Shown here: one piece after another, positions 1 through 5,966 of the stretch
How the letters are laid out: every line of letters begins with the position of its first letter
How positions within the stretch are numbered: position 1 is the first letter of the stretch
Notes under the pieces: model-generated
Databases searched by the model: none
Told to the model about the DNA's origin: nothing
The model's input: the letters and a program-made list of their open reading frames with translations, nothing else
Source of the DNA: an uncultured Chlamydiae bacterium
Lineage (GTDB): Bacteria > Chlamydiota > Chlamydiia > Chlamydiales > SM23-39
DNA length: 7,308 nucleotides
Assembly: GCA_903909295.1 (NCBI GenBank)
Contig: CAIVVG010000154.1
Location: 1-7,308, forward strand
Reading direction: 5' to 3'
Translations under genes and position numbers: made by a program

Positions 1-95
1 ATATACTGTTGTCGATATTGCCCCCCATATTTGAAGTCGAAAAGAGGCCAAAATAATCCAAAAACTCGATGAAATATTTTTTACAGAACACCCTC
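1..95 (-). mobile_element. One end of an IS5-like insertion sequence, cut by the window edge
   Basis: Read on the minus strand from base 95, this begins GAGGGTGTTCTG. It matches the start of the complete small element at 6888-6997 at 83 of the first 84 bases, then diverges from base 11 downwards. It therefore seems to be one end of a longer relative whose interior lies beyond the window. The three bases outside the end (96-98) are TTA, a TNA target like the TAA duplication around the second copy. TNA duplications are known for IS1031-type members of the IS5 family. An ATG at 28-26 opens a frame (MGGNIDNSI) that could be a transposase start, but only nine codons are visible, so that is speculation. 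The element interrupts the integrase gene to its right. Confidence 0.75.
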
Positions 96-463
96 TTAGC
101 ACCTTTAGCAGTCGGAGTATTGAGCAGCCAGTCTCTACCTTCGGCAATCAAAGCAGGTGTGATATCGGACAGAAAGTAAGAGCCTATCCTCTCTTTCCAC
201 CACACAAGGTGAGCCTCTTTCGCTCTCGGGGGATGAAATAGTTGAATGTACCGATCGATCATTTCAGCGAGAGTATATCTCTTCGCTGCGGATGTTTTAA
301 AATATCTCCCGTCACGAATCGCAGATTCAGTTTGCTGTATCCACTTCTTTGCATCGGTAATCCTACCGAAGGTTGCCGTTTGAGTTGGCTGGCCTTTTAG
401 CCTTATGATCGCTTGGAAGCGTGGTTTGCCATTTTGATCCCTTCGCTCTTTGATTGTTGCCAT
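1..463 (-). pseudogene. Tyrosine recombinase (phage-type integrase), N-terminal part, interrupted by an insertion element
   Basis: The frame starts at ATG 463-461 (MATIKERRDQNGKPRF) and stays open to the window edge. Residues 1 to about 62 look like the N-terminal region common in tyrosine integrases, with RFQAIIRLKG and TFGRITDAKKWIQQTE. From about residue 63 (TLAEMIDRYIQLF, then WWKERIG and DITPALIAEGRD) it resembles the SAM-like core-binding domain. Native sequence ends near residue 123 (TAKGAK). Codons 124-154 come from the insertion sequence at 1-95, which happens to be open in this frame. The catalytic domain (Arg, His-x-x-Arg, Tyr) is absent from the window, so the gene is probably inactive unless a rearrangement preserves it. 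Such enzymes integrate and excise mobile DNA, often at tRNA genes; a tRNA-Asn lies 236 bases upstream on the same strand. The start is supported only by a weak purine-rich stretch (AGAGAAGAG). Confidence 0.8.
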
Positions 464-487
464 TGTTGCTCTTCTCTGGTTGCAGTT

Positions 488-517
488 AAAAAACCACATA
501 AGACGATGTTTCTTATG
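488..517 (-). terminator. Small hairpin with T-run upstream of the integrase (terminator or operator)
   Basis: A perfect 7-base inverted repeat, CATAAGA (497-503) and TCTTATG (511-517), surrounds a 7-base loop. On the minus strand it is followed after three bases by six Ts (complement of 488-493). The stem is AT-rich and weak. It could stop leftward read-through from the tRNA, or be a regulator-binding palindrome ahead of the integrase. Neither role can be decided from sequence. Confidence 0.3.
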
Positions 518-653
518 GCTACACGATAGTACGCAATAGAATATCGGAAACGACTTATAGCTTATCGGACTTTTGAGGTGTCCAAACAAGGCGTTTACAT
601 ATCTAAACTGCGTTACTTTTGAGAGAAGTGGAGCATTGAAACTTGAGCGGCAT

Positions 654-686
654 AAAAAAGCAGCTAAGTTTTGATTGTAAGTGCTT
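654..686 (-). terminator. Possible terminator downstream of tRNA-Asn
   Basis: Thirteen bases past the tRNA 3' end on the minus strand, AAGCA (682-686) can pair with TGCTT (658-662), followed directly by a run of six Ts (654-659). A competing CTAAG/CTTAG pairing overlaps it. The stem is short and the loop long, so this is a weak candidate, supported mainly by position and the T-run. Confidence 0.35.
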
Positions 687-698
687 AGAAGAGAAGAA

Positions 699-770
699 CT
701 CCGGGTGTTTGATTCGAACAAACGACCAATGGATTAACAGTCCACTGCTCTACCACTGAGCTAACCCGGA
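699..770 (-). tRNA. tRNA-Asn (anticodon GTT)
   Basis: The minus strand folds into a complete cloverleaf. The acceptor stem is TCCGGGT with ACCCGGA, the D arm GCTC/GAGC, and the anticodon stem GTGGA/TCCAT with loop CTGTTAA, giving anticodon GTT for asparagine. The variable loop has five bases and the T arm is GTTTG/CAAAC with TTCGAAT. The discriminator base is G. CCA is not encoded, so it would be added after transcription. The 3' end points at an integrase gene, and the tRNA lies at the boundary between accessory DNA (left) and conserved chromosomal genes (right), as expected for a tRNA used as an integration target. Confidence 0.96.
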
Positions 771-785
771 ACAAAAGAAAGCACC

Positions 786-815
786 AGTTTAGCAAATGAT
801 GATTTTTTGAGGCAA
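786..815 (-). promoter_or_regulatory. Candidate sigma-70-type promoter for tRNA-Asn
   Basis: On the minus strand, TTGCCT (810-815) and TAAACT (786-791) are separated by 18 bases. This places transcription start a few bases before the tRNA 5' end. The -35 matches four and the -10 four of the six consensus positions. The call rests on motif and placement only. Confidence 0.4.
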
Positions 816-836
816 GAAAAATAAACGACCTGTTAT
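807..836 (+). promoter_or_regulatory. Weak candidate promoter for the RecD2-type helicase gene
   Basis: TTGAGG (807-812) and TGTTAT (831-836) lie 18 bases apart and overlap the tRNA promoter on the other strand. Transcription would start about 8 bases before the helicase ATG, giving a very short leader. No Shine-Dalgarno sequence is visible before that ATG, so a nearly leaderless message is possible. The motif match is poor. Confidence 0.2.
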
Positions 837-850
837 GCTCCCATGCTGAC

Positions 851-3037
851 ATGGATCAACTCACCGGCTCTATCGAAGCAATTGTCTACACGCAGCCCGA
901 AAATGGGTTCACCGTCGCGCGTCTCAAGGAAGTGAAGAAAAAAGAGTTGACAGTCATCGTGGGGTACATGCCGGCGATCCAGCCGGGTGAGGTGGTCACT
1001 TGCTCGGGAAACTGGAAGACGCACCCCTCCCACGGGCGGCAGTTCGATGTGCAGGAGTACAAGGTAGACGCTCCGGCCGATCTCGTGGGAATCCAAAAAT
1101 ATCTTGAGTCGGGTCTCATCAAGGGGATCGGGCCTGTCCATGCCAAGAAGATTGTCGACTTATTCGGGATGAAGACGCTCCAGGTGATCGATCAGACGCC
1201 CCATCGCCTCTTAGAGATCCCAGGTATGGGGGAAAAGAAGGTGGAATCGGTCATCGAGTGCTGGAAGCAGCAGCGGACGATCCGAGATGTGATGCTCTTT
1301 CTTAGGTCTCATGGCTTAAGCCCTGGTTATGCACAAAGAATTTTTAAGGCGTATGGGGATGAGAGCGTTGCCAAGGTCAAAGAAAACCCCTACAAACTGG
1401 CAAGAGATGTCTTCGGGATCGGGTTCAAGTTGGCCGATACGGTGGCTTTGAAAATGGGTTTTGCTGTACAGTCGCCTGAGCGGCTGGCGGCGGGGATCGA
1501 GTTTGTCCTTTGGGAGCTCGCGGGCGATGGCAATACGTGCTATCCGATGGCCGATTTTCTAGACATCGCGCAGAAGACGCTCGAGGTAGAGGGGGCTCTG
1601 ATCGAAAAAGAGCTGGCTGCCTTGGCGGAAAAAAGGGCAATTGTACTGCAATGTGGAATGATCTGGCTGGGGGTTTTTTACTCGTATGAACAGGGCATTG
1701 CTAAGGACTTGCTGCGGCTGATTCAGGGGCTGCAGGCGATCCGGCCAATCGATGCAGTGAAAGCGGCTGAGTGGGCTCAGTCGCAGCTGTCGATCCAGTT
1801 TGCCGATCAACAAAAGATGGCGGTCATCCGGGCTTTGACCGACAAGGTCCATATCATCACGGGCGGTCCTGGAACGGGAAAGAGCACGATCACCAAGGCG
1901 ATTTTAGCCGTGACGCAGAAGCTGACGAATAAAATTCTACTGGCGGCTCCAACAGGCCGGGCAGCCAAGCGAATGACGCAGATCACGGCAAGGAAGGCGT
2001 TGACGATCCATGCTCTTTTAGAGATGGACTTTGGCTCGGGGGGATTTAAGAGGGGCAGGGAGAATCCGTTCGATTGCGATCTTCTGATCATCGACGAGGC
2101 GAGCATGATCGATACGTCTCTCCTCTTTTCTTTGCTCCGGGCGATTCCAACGGGAGCCAGGGTCCTTTTTGTGGGAGATATCGACCAATTGCCGAGTGTG
2201 GGGGCTGGAACGGTGCTGAAAGATCTGATCGTATCCGATTTGATCGGGGTCACTCGGCTCACGGAAATTTTTAGGCAGGCCAAGGGATCTAAGATTATCA
2301 CGAATGCGCACCAGATCAACCAGGGGAATTTTCCCGATCTAGAGACTTCTGATCGGAGCGATTTCCATTTTATTGAGGCGGAGACTCCTGAAGCGATTCA
2401 GCAGATTATCTTAGAGCTCGTCTCTAAGGAGATTCCAGAGAGGCGCCAGTTCGATCGACTCGATGATATCCAGGTCCTCTCCCCTATGAAGCGAGGACCT
2501 ATTGGTTCAGAGGCGCTCAACGAGGCTCTGCAGGGGCTTCTCAACCCAAGCGACAGGCCTCTCCATCGCGCTGGACATCGATTCCATGTCCGGGACAAGG
2601 TGATGCAGATCCGCAATAACTACGATAAGGGTGTTTCCAATGGGGATATCGGGAAGATTGTGGAGATCGATCAGGAAGAGCAGTTGATGTCGGTCTCTTT
2701 TGATGATCAGATCGTCGAATATGAGTTCAATGAGTTAGATGAGCTCATGCTCGCTTACGCGACCTCTGTCCACAAGTACCAGGGCAGTGAGTGCCCTTGC
2801 ATCGTGATGCCTATCCACACGTCCCATTTCAAGCTTTTGCACCGCAATTTGCTCTACACGGCAGTGACGAGGGGCAAGAGGCAGGTTTACTTAGTGGGGA
2901 CGAAGAAGGCGATTGCGATCGCCGTCCACAACGACCAGGTGCAAAAGCGGTTCACTGGGCTCGAAAAGGCGGCGAGGGAGCTGGCGTTGACCTATCGCTC
3001 CCCAAGCCACCATCAGCAATTAGGCTTATTTAGCTGA
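851..3037 (+). CDS. recD2: RecD2-type (RecD/TraA family) superfamily 1B DNA helicase
   Basis: This is a complete 728-residue ATP-dependent DNA helicase of the stand-alone RecD2 type, which moves 5' to 3' on DNA and serves in repair and recombination. Residues 1 to about 80 are an OB-like N-terminal region (GSIEAIVYTQPENGFTVARL is typical). Helix-hairpin-helix segments follow: GIGPVHAKK near 92-100, IPGMGEKK near 123-130 and FGIGFKLAD near 188-196. The motor has Walker A GGPGTGKST (338-346, Lys344), Walker B IIDEAS (413-418), GDIDQLPSVGAG (442-453), FRQ (474-476), SVHKYQGSE (639-647) and LLYTAVTRGKRQVYLVG (667-683). Length and the N-terminal extension fit RecD2 rather than the RecD of RecBCD. 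No good ribosome-binding site precedes the ATG, but the N-terminus aligns with family expectation. In C. trachomatis the neighbour of metG is annotated recD_2, which agrees. The gene ends inside metG on the opposite strand. Confidence 0.95.
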   Translation: MDQLTGSIEAIVYTQPENGFTVARLKEVKKKELTVIVGYMPAIQPGEVVTCSGNWKTHPSHGRQFDVQEYKVDAPADLVGIQKYLESGLIKGIGPVHAKKIVDLFGMKTLQVIDQTPHRLLEIPGMGEKKVESVIECWKQQRTIRDVMLFLRSHGLSPGYAQRIFKAYGDESVAKVKENPYKLARDVFGIGFKLADTVALKMGFAVQSPERLAAGIEFVLWELAGDGNTCYPMADFLDIAQKTLEVEGALIEKELAALAEKRAIVLQCGMIWLGVFYSYEQGIAKDLLRLIQGLQAIRPIDAVKAAEWAQSQLSIQFADQQKMAVIRALTDKVHIITGGPGTGKSTITKAILAVTQKLTNKILLAAPTGRAAKRMTQITARKALTIHALLEMDFGSGGFKRGRENPFDCDLLIIDEASMIDTSLLFSLLRAIPTGARVLFVGDIDQLPSVGAGTVLKDLIVSDLIGVTRLTEIFRQAKGSKIITNAHQINQGNFPDLETSDRSDFHFIEAETPEAIQQIILELVSKEIPERRQFDRLDDIQVLSPMKRGPIGSEALNEALQGLLNPSDRPLHRAGHRFHVRDKVMQIRNNYDKGVSNGDIGKIVEIDQEEQLMSVSFDDQIVEYEFNELDELMLAYATSVHKYQGSECPCIVMPIHTSHFKLLHRNLLYTAVTRGKRQVYLVGTKKAIAIAVHNDQVQKRFTGLEKAARELALTYRSPSHHQQLGLFS

Positions 3038-5000
3038 CTTTACTGCCGGCGGGTAAGTGGTCGATGCGGGGCAATTCGAGGCCGGTCTCGTGGGAGGCTG
3101 CGAGGATCATCCCTTGGCTCTCAATGCCCATGATGGTCGCTGGGAGGAGGTTGGCTACCAAAATCACCTTGCGGCCAATGAGTTGCTCCGGCTCGTAGGC
3201 GAGCGCAATCCCCGATACGACAGTCCGTTTCTCGGTCCCGAGGTCGAGAGTGAGCTTGAGGAGTTTTTTCGCCTTGGGGACTTTTTCGGCTTCCAGGACA
3301 ACAGCGACCCGGAGGTCCACTTTTCCAAAGTCGGCAAAGGTGATTTGTGAGGGTTGAGTGACGGGGGTGGCCATCTTCTTTCCTAGTTTACTGATTTGTT
3401 CTTCGATTTCTGTATCTTCGATCTTGCGAAAGAGGAGTTGTGGCGGGGGCAACACCTTGCCAGGAGGAATTTGTTTCTTACGAACGGCATCCCAATGCTC
3501 GGAGGCCAGCTGGGTGGTGAACCCGAGCATTTCCCAGATTTTTTGGGCTGTTTCGGGGATGATGGGGGATGCAAGGAGGGCGAGATTTTTAATGCACTCG
3601 ATGCAGCAACTGATCGTCGTGCTGGGATCGGCTCCTTTGCCCCAAGGTTTCTTGGCGTCGAAATAGCCGTTCCCTGCTTGAGCGAGTTCCATCAGTGTTT
3701 GGCTGGCTTTGCGGAGGTGGAATGTCTCAAATTGAGCGGCTCCTTCGGTCATGAGGAGGTCGGTTTTTTGCAAAAATTGCTGGTCTATCTCTGTAAGGGG
3801 GCCTGCGTGTGGAACGGTCCCTTTCATCAAGACGAGGACGCGATTGACAAAGTTCCCCAGTTTACCCAGAAGCTCTGCATTGCAGCGCATCTGGAAATCT
3901 TTCCAGGAAAATTCGGCATCCGCGGTCTCGGGCGCATTCGCGGCTAGGGCATAACGGGCCTGATCGGGGGTATAGCGCTGAAAAAAATCGGCTAAATCAA
4001 TGGTCCAACCATCGGACTTGGAAAACTGTTTTCCTTCCAAGAGGAGGAACTCATTGGCCGGGATCTCATCGGGAAGCTTGTAGGGGAGGTCTTGGCCCAT
4101 CAACATCGCGGGGAAAAAGACGGCGTGAAAAGGGATATTGTCCTTGCCGATAAATTGGACGAGTTTGGTTTTAGGATCGAGCCAGTAGTCTTTCCACTTT
4201 TCGCTATTCCACTCTTGCGTAGCAGAAATGTAGCCAATGGGAGCGTCAAACCAGACGTAAAATACTTTGCCGGGATATCCGGGAACAGGAACCCCCCAAT
4301 CAGAATCGCGGGTAATGGCGCGGGGTCTTAGGTCGTTTACATAGCTCTCAGCAAAGCGGACCACGTTCTCTTTCCACTGTTTCCCTTTGAGCCACTCCTG
4401 GAGCTGCTCTTTGAAGCGATCGAAGCGCAAGTAGAGGTGGAGGCTCGGTTTGAGGGTCAAAGGCGATCCGGTGAGCTTGGAGCGGGGATTTTTGAGATCG
4501 GTGGCTTCATAAGAGCTTGCGCACCGCTGACACTCGTCTCCCCTCGCCTCTTGAAATCCACATTTCGGACAGGTCCCTACCACGTAACGGTCGGCTAAAA
4601 ACCGCTTTTCTGCTTCGGAATAGAGGTGGTCTTCTGTCTTCTCCTCAATCAGCCCCTTTTTCTCAAGAGCGGCGAAGAACGATTGGGTCATTTGGACATG
4701 GCCAGGGCATGTAGTCCTTCCGTAGTGGTCAAAAGAGAAATGGAGCCGATCAAAAAGGGCTTTATTAACGGCGTGAAACTCATCTACGTGCTGTTTGGGG
4801 GACCGTTTGGCCAGGTCGGCACTGAGCGTGATCGCAACGCCGTACTCATCTGAGCCGCAAATATAGAGCACCTGTCTTCCCATCAGCCGTTGGAAGCGGG
4901 CATAGCAATCCCCTGGAAGGTACGCCCCCGCAATGTGGCCAAAATGGAGCGGCCCATTTGCATAAGGAAGGGCGGAAGTAATTAGGACTTTTTGGGCCAT
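3030..5000 (-). CDS. metG: Methionyl-tRNA synthetase with C-terminal tRNA-binding domain
   Basis: This is a complete 656-residue class I aminoacyl-tRNA synthetase that charges tRNA-Met (elongator and initiator) with methionine in the cytosol. It has the HIGH-type signature HFGH (19-22) in ALPYANGPLHFGH, and a zinc knuckle with CPKC (144-147) and CQRC (157-160). The KMSKS-type signature is QFSKS (325-329). The anticodon-binding helical domain covers roughly 360-530. A linker then leads to an EMAP/Trbp111-like domain from about 551 to the end (DFGKVDLRVA, RTVVSGIA, ESQGMILAA), which helps bind tRNA or forms dimers. C. trachomatis MetG is, as I recall, about 550 residues without this domain. The start overlaps the upstream omega-like gene by 19 bases with only a weak AAGAA before it, suggesting translational coupling. 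The stop overlaps the convergent helicase gene by 8 bases. Confidence 0.97.
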   Translation of the reverse strand: MAQKVLITSALPYANGPLHFGHIAGAYLPGDCYARFQRLMGRQVLYICGSDEYGVAITLSADLAKRSPKQHVDEFHAVNKALFDRLHFSFDHYGRTTCPGHVQMTQSFFAALEKKGLIEEKTEDHLYSEAEKRFLADRYVVGTCPKCGFQEARGDECQRCASSYEATDLKNPRSKLTGSPLTLKPSLHLYLRFDRFKEQLQEWLKGKQWKENVVRFAESYVNDLRPRAITRDSDWGVPVPGYPGKVFYVWFDAPIGYISATQEWNSEKWKDYWLDPKTKLVQFIGKDNIPFHAVFFPAMLMGQDLPYKLPDEIPANEFLLLEGKQFSKSDGWTIDLADFFQRYTPDQARYALAANAPETADAEFSWKDFQMRCNAELLGKLGNFVNRVLVLMKGTVPHAGPLTEIDQQFLQKTDLLMTEGAAQFETFHLRKASQTLMELAQAGNGYFDAKKPWGKGADPSTTISCCIECIKNLALLASPIIPETAQKIWEMLGFTTQLASEHWDAVRKKQIPPGKVLPPPQLLFRKIEDTEIEEQISKLGKKMATPVTQPSQITFADFGKVDLRVAVVLEAEKVPKAKKLLKLTLDLGTEKRTVVSGIALAYEPEQLIGRKVILVANLLPATIMGIESQGMILAASHETGLELPRIDHLPAGSKVS

Positions 5001-5161
5001 AATTCTTCAGCTTTTTTTTCTACTTCAACCAGTATCTCGCCCAAGGTCGATTGGGTTCCACCTAAAATCAGGTTGCGACCAATATTGATCGAAAAATTGC
5101 AGAGATCGAAGTTATTTTTAAACTTCTTTCTCAAAGCCTCTGTCGTCAGAAAATCGTGCAT
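4982..5161 (-). CDS. rpoZ: Small protein resembling RNA polymerase omega subunit
   Basis: This 59-codon gene lies between gmk and metG. The product begins MHDFLTTEALRKKFKNNF and continues with DLCNFSINIGRNLILGG. That matches the landmarks of bacterial omega: a start like VTVQDAVEKIGNRFDL, the N-x-FDL core, a later Arg and a Gly-Gly. A C-terminal acidic helix (GEILVEVEKKAEEL) is where omega has its final conserved helix. The usual Pro/Glu-rich loop is shortened. Omega binds the beta' subunit and aids polymerase assembly and stability. Gene order supports the call: yicC-gmk-rpoZ is a common bacterial arrangement, and C. trachomatis has a small gene (CT031) at the same place. A good GGGAGA ribosome-binding site lies 6 bases before the ATG. 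The stop lies 19 bases inside metG. It could instead be an unrelated chlamydial small protein; similarity is judged by eye. Confidence 0.7.
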   Translation of the reverse strand: MHDFLTTEALRKKFKNNFDLCNFSINIGRNLILGGTQSTLGEILVEVEKKAEELWPKKS

Positions 5162-5167
5162 TTTGTA

Positions 5168-5173
5168 TCTCCC
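5168..5173 (-). promoter_or_regulatory. Ribosome-binding site of the omega-like gene
   Basis: GGGAGA on the minus strand sits 6 bases before the ATG at 5161. It is the strongest Shine-Dalgarno match in the leftward cluster and the main evidence that this small frame is translated. Confidence 0.7.
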
Positions 5174-5225
5174 TTTTGGGTATACGAGAGAATGCCTTAA
5201 AAAGGACTTAATATCAATGGGTTTT

Positions 5226-5387
5226 ACTGGCCTTTGTCCATTTAGCGACGCTGAGCGCCTCTGGATATTTGGCTTGCAGTAGAGGGAATTTTATGCAGGT
5301 GGGTTTTTCCACTCATTTGCATAAAATTCCCTCGCTGCGAGGCAAATAGCCCAGGCGATCGGTGGCGAGAAATGGTCAAAGTCCAGT
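5226..5387. repeat. Large imperfect palindrome (about 160 bases) between gmk and the omega-like gene
   Basis: Bases 5226-5297 and 5318-5387 are reverse complements at roughly 57 of 72 aligned positions with two single-base gaps. The 16 bases nearest the centre (5282-5297 with 5318-5333) pair perfectly, as do the outer blocks ACTGG, CCATTT, CGCCT and TATTT. The 20-base centre can add a short GGTGG/CCACT stem with a G-U pair. The right arm runs through the gmk stop codon and its last three codons. There is no T-run at the end, so it is not a standard terminator. It may be a MITE-like palindromic repeat or an inverted duplication of the gmk 3' end. In RNA it would form a very long hairpin inside the operon message, possibly a processing or attenuation site. 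Apart from this repeat and a short leader, the 214-base gap between the two genes holds nothing recognisable. Confidence 0.85.
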
Positions 5388-5966
5388 CTTGTGTTCTTCG
5401 GCAATGAGGATGGAGCGAAGCACCTCGTAGGCAATTTTTAGGTGGTCGTTGATGATGTGGTAATGGTAGCGGCCCGCGAGTGAAATCTCCTTTTGGGCCC
5501 AGGAGAGGCGTTGAGCCATGGCCTCTTCGGTCTCCGATTTCCGGCGGTGGAGGCGGCTCTTTAACTCTTCTAGACTGGGAGGGCTAATGAAAATAAAGGT
5601 GGCCTCCATTTTCTCCATGAGCTGCAGGGCCCCTTGGGTATCGATCACGAGAACGACGTGTTTTCCTTTTTCTTGCTGCTGCAGAACGAATTTTTTAGAA
5701 GTGCCGTAGAGGTTGCCGAACACTTCCGCATATTCGAGGAACTCCCCTGCCTGGATCTTTTTCTCAAATTCAGGCTTGCTGATGAAGAAGTAATCGCGCC
5801 CCTCCACTTCATTGGGTCTAGGGCTTCGAGTGGTGTGAGAGACGCTCTCCACAACGCAAGAAAATTCCTCCACGAGCATCCGGACAAGCGTCGTCTTTCC
5901 CGTTCCCGCTGGAGCGCTCACGACAAACGCAAGCCCTTTTTTCAGTCCGCCAAGTATCTGTGTCAT
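5376..5966 (-). CDS. gmk: Guanylate kinase
   Basis: This is a complete 196-residue enzyme that converts GMP and ATP to GDP and ADP in purine nucleotide metabolism. The P-loop is APAGTGKTT (18-26). The GMP-binding region has SHTTRSPRPNEVEGRDYFF (43-61) and EFLEYAEVFGNLYGTS (75-90). VLVIDTQGA (105-113) is the conserved core strand and loop, the lid is RLHRRKSETEE (138-148), and YHYHIINDH (167-175) is the usual C-terminal signature. Length is close to the usual 190-210. The ATG overlaps the yicC stop as ATGA and no Shine-Dalgarno sequence is visible, so translation is probably coupled to yicC. The final residues (TGL and stop) lie within the large palindrome, so the exact C-terminus may have been altered by that repeat. 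Confidence 0.97.
   Translation of the reverse strand: MTQILGGLKKGLAFVVSAPAGTGKTTLVRMLVEEFSCVVESVSHTTRSPRPNEVEGRDYFFISKPEFEKKIQAGEFLEYAEVFGNLYGTSKKFVLQQQEKGKHVVLVIDTQGALQLMEKMEATFIFISPPSLEELKSRLHRRKSETEEAMAQRLSWAQKEISLAGRYHYHIINDHLKIAYEVLRSILIAEEHKTGL

Larger units (their letters stand above)
464..698. other. AT-rich intergenic stretch between integrase and tRNA-Asn
   Basis: I see no gene in these 235 bases. The stretch lies between the 3' end of tRNA-Asn and the integrase start and would be expected to hold the integration site junction and the integrase promoter. Two small inverted repeats are listed separately. I could not find a convincing second copy of the tRNA 3' end here, so the attachment site is not resolved. 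Confidence 0.6.

Noticed and set aside
96..109. Similar 10-base flanks (CTAAAGGTGC on one strand or the other) near both copies of the mobile element
   Set aside because: The match is short and sits differently relative to the insertion point in each copy; both flanks are explained by integrase and rnhB codons, so it is probably chance.
1807..2319. Leftward 170-codon open frame inside the helicase gene
   Set aside because: It is opposite the Walker motifs of the helicase and has no independent support.
3396..3947. Long rightward open frame (183 codons) inside metG
   Set aside because: It is antisense to a fully conserved metG region and shows no recognisable protein pattern or ribosome-binding site.
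5179..5184. Possible -10 box (TATACC on the minus strand) before the omega-like gene
   Set aside because: No -35 element lies at a suitable distance; the gene is more likely read from the upstream operon.
4992..5282. Rightward 96-codon frame opposite the omega-like gene
   Set aside because: The leftward frame has a good ribosome-binding site, family resemblance and conserved gene order; this one has none.
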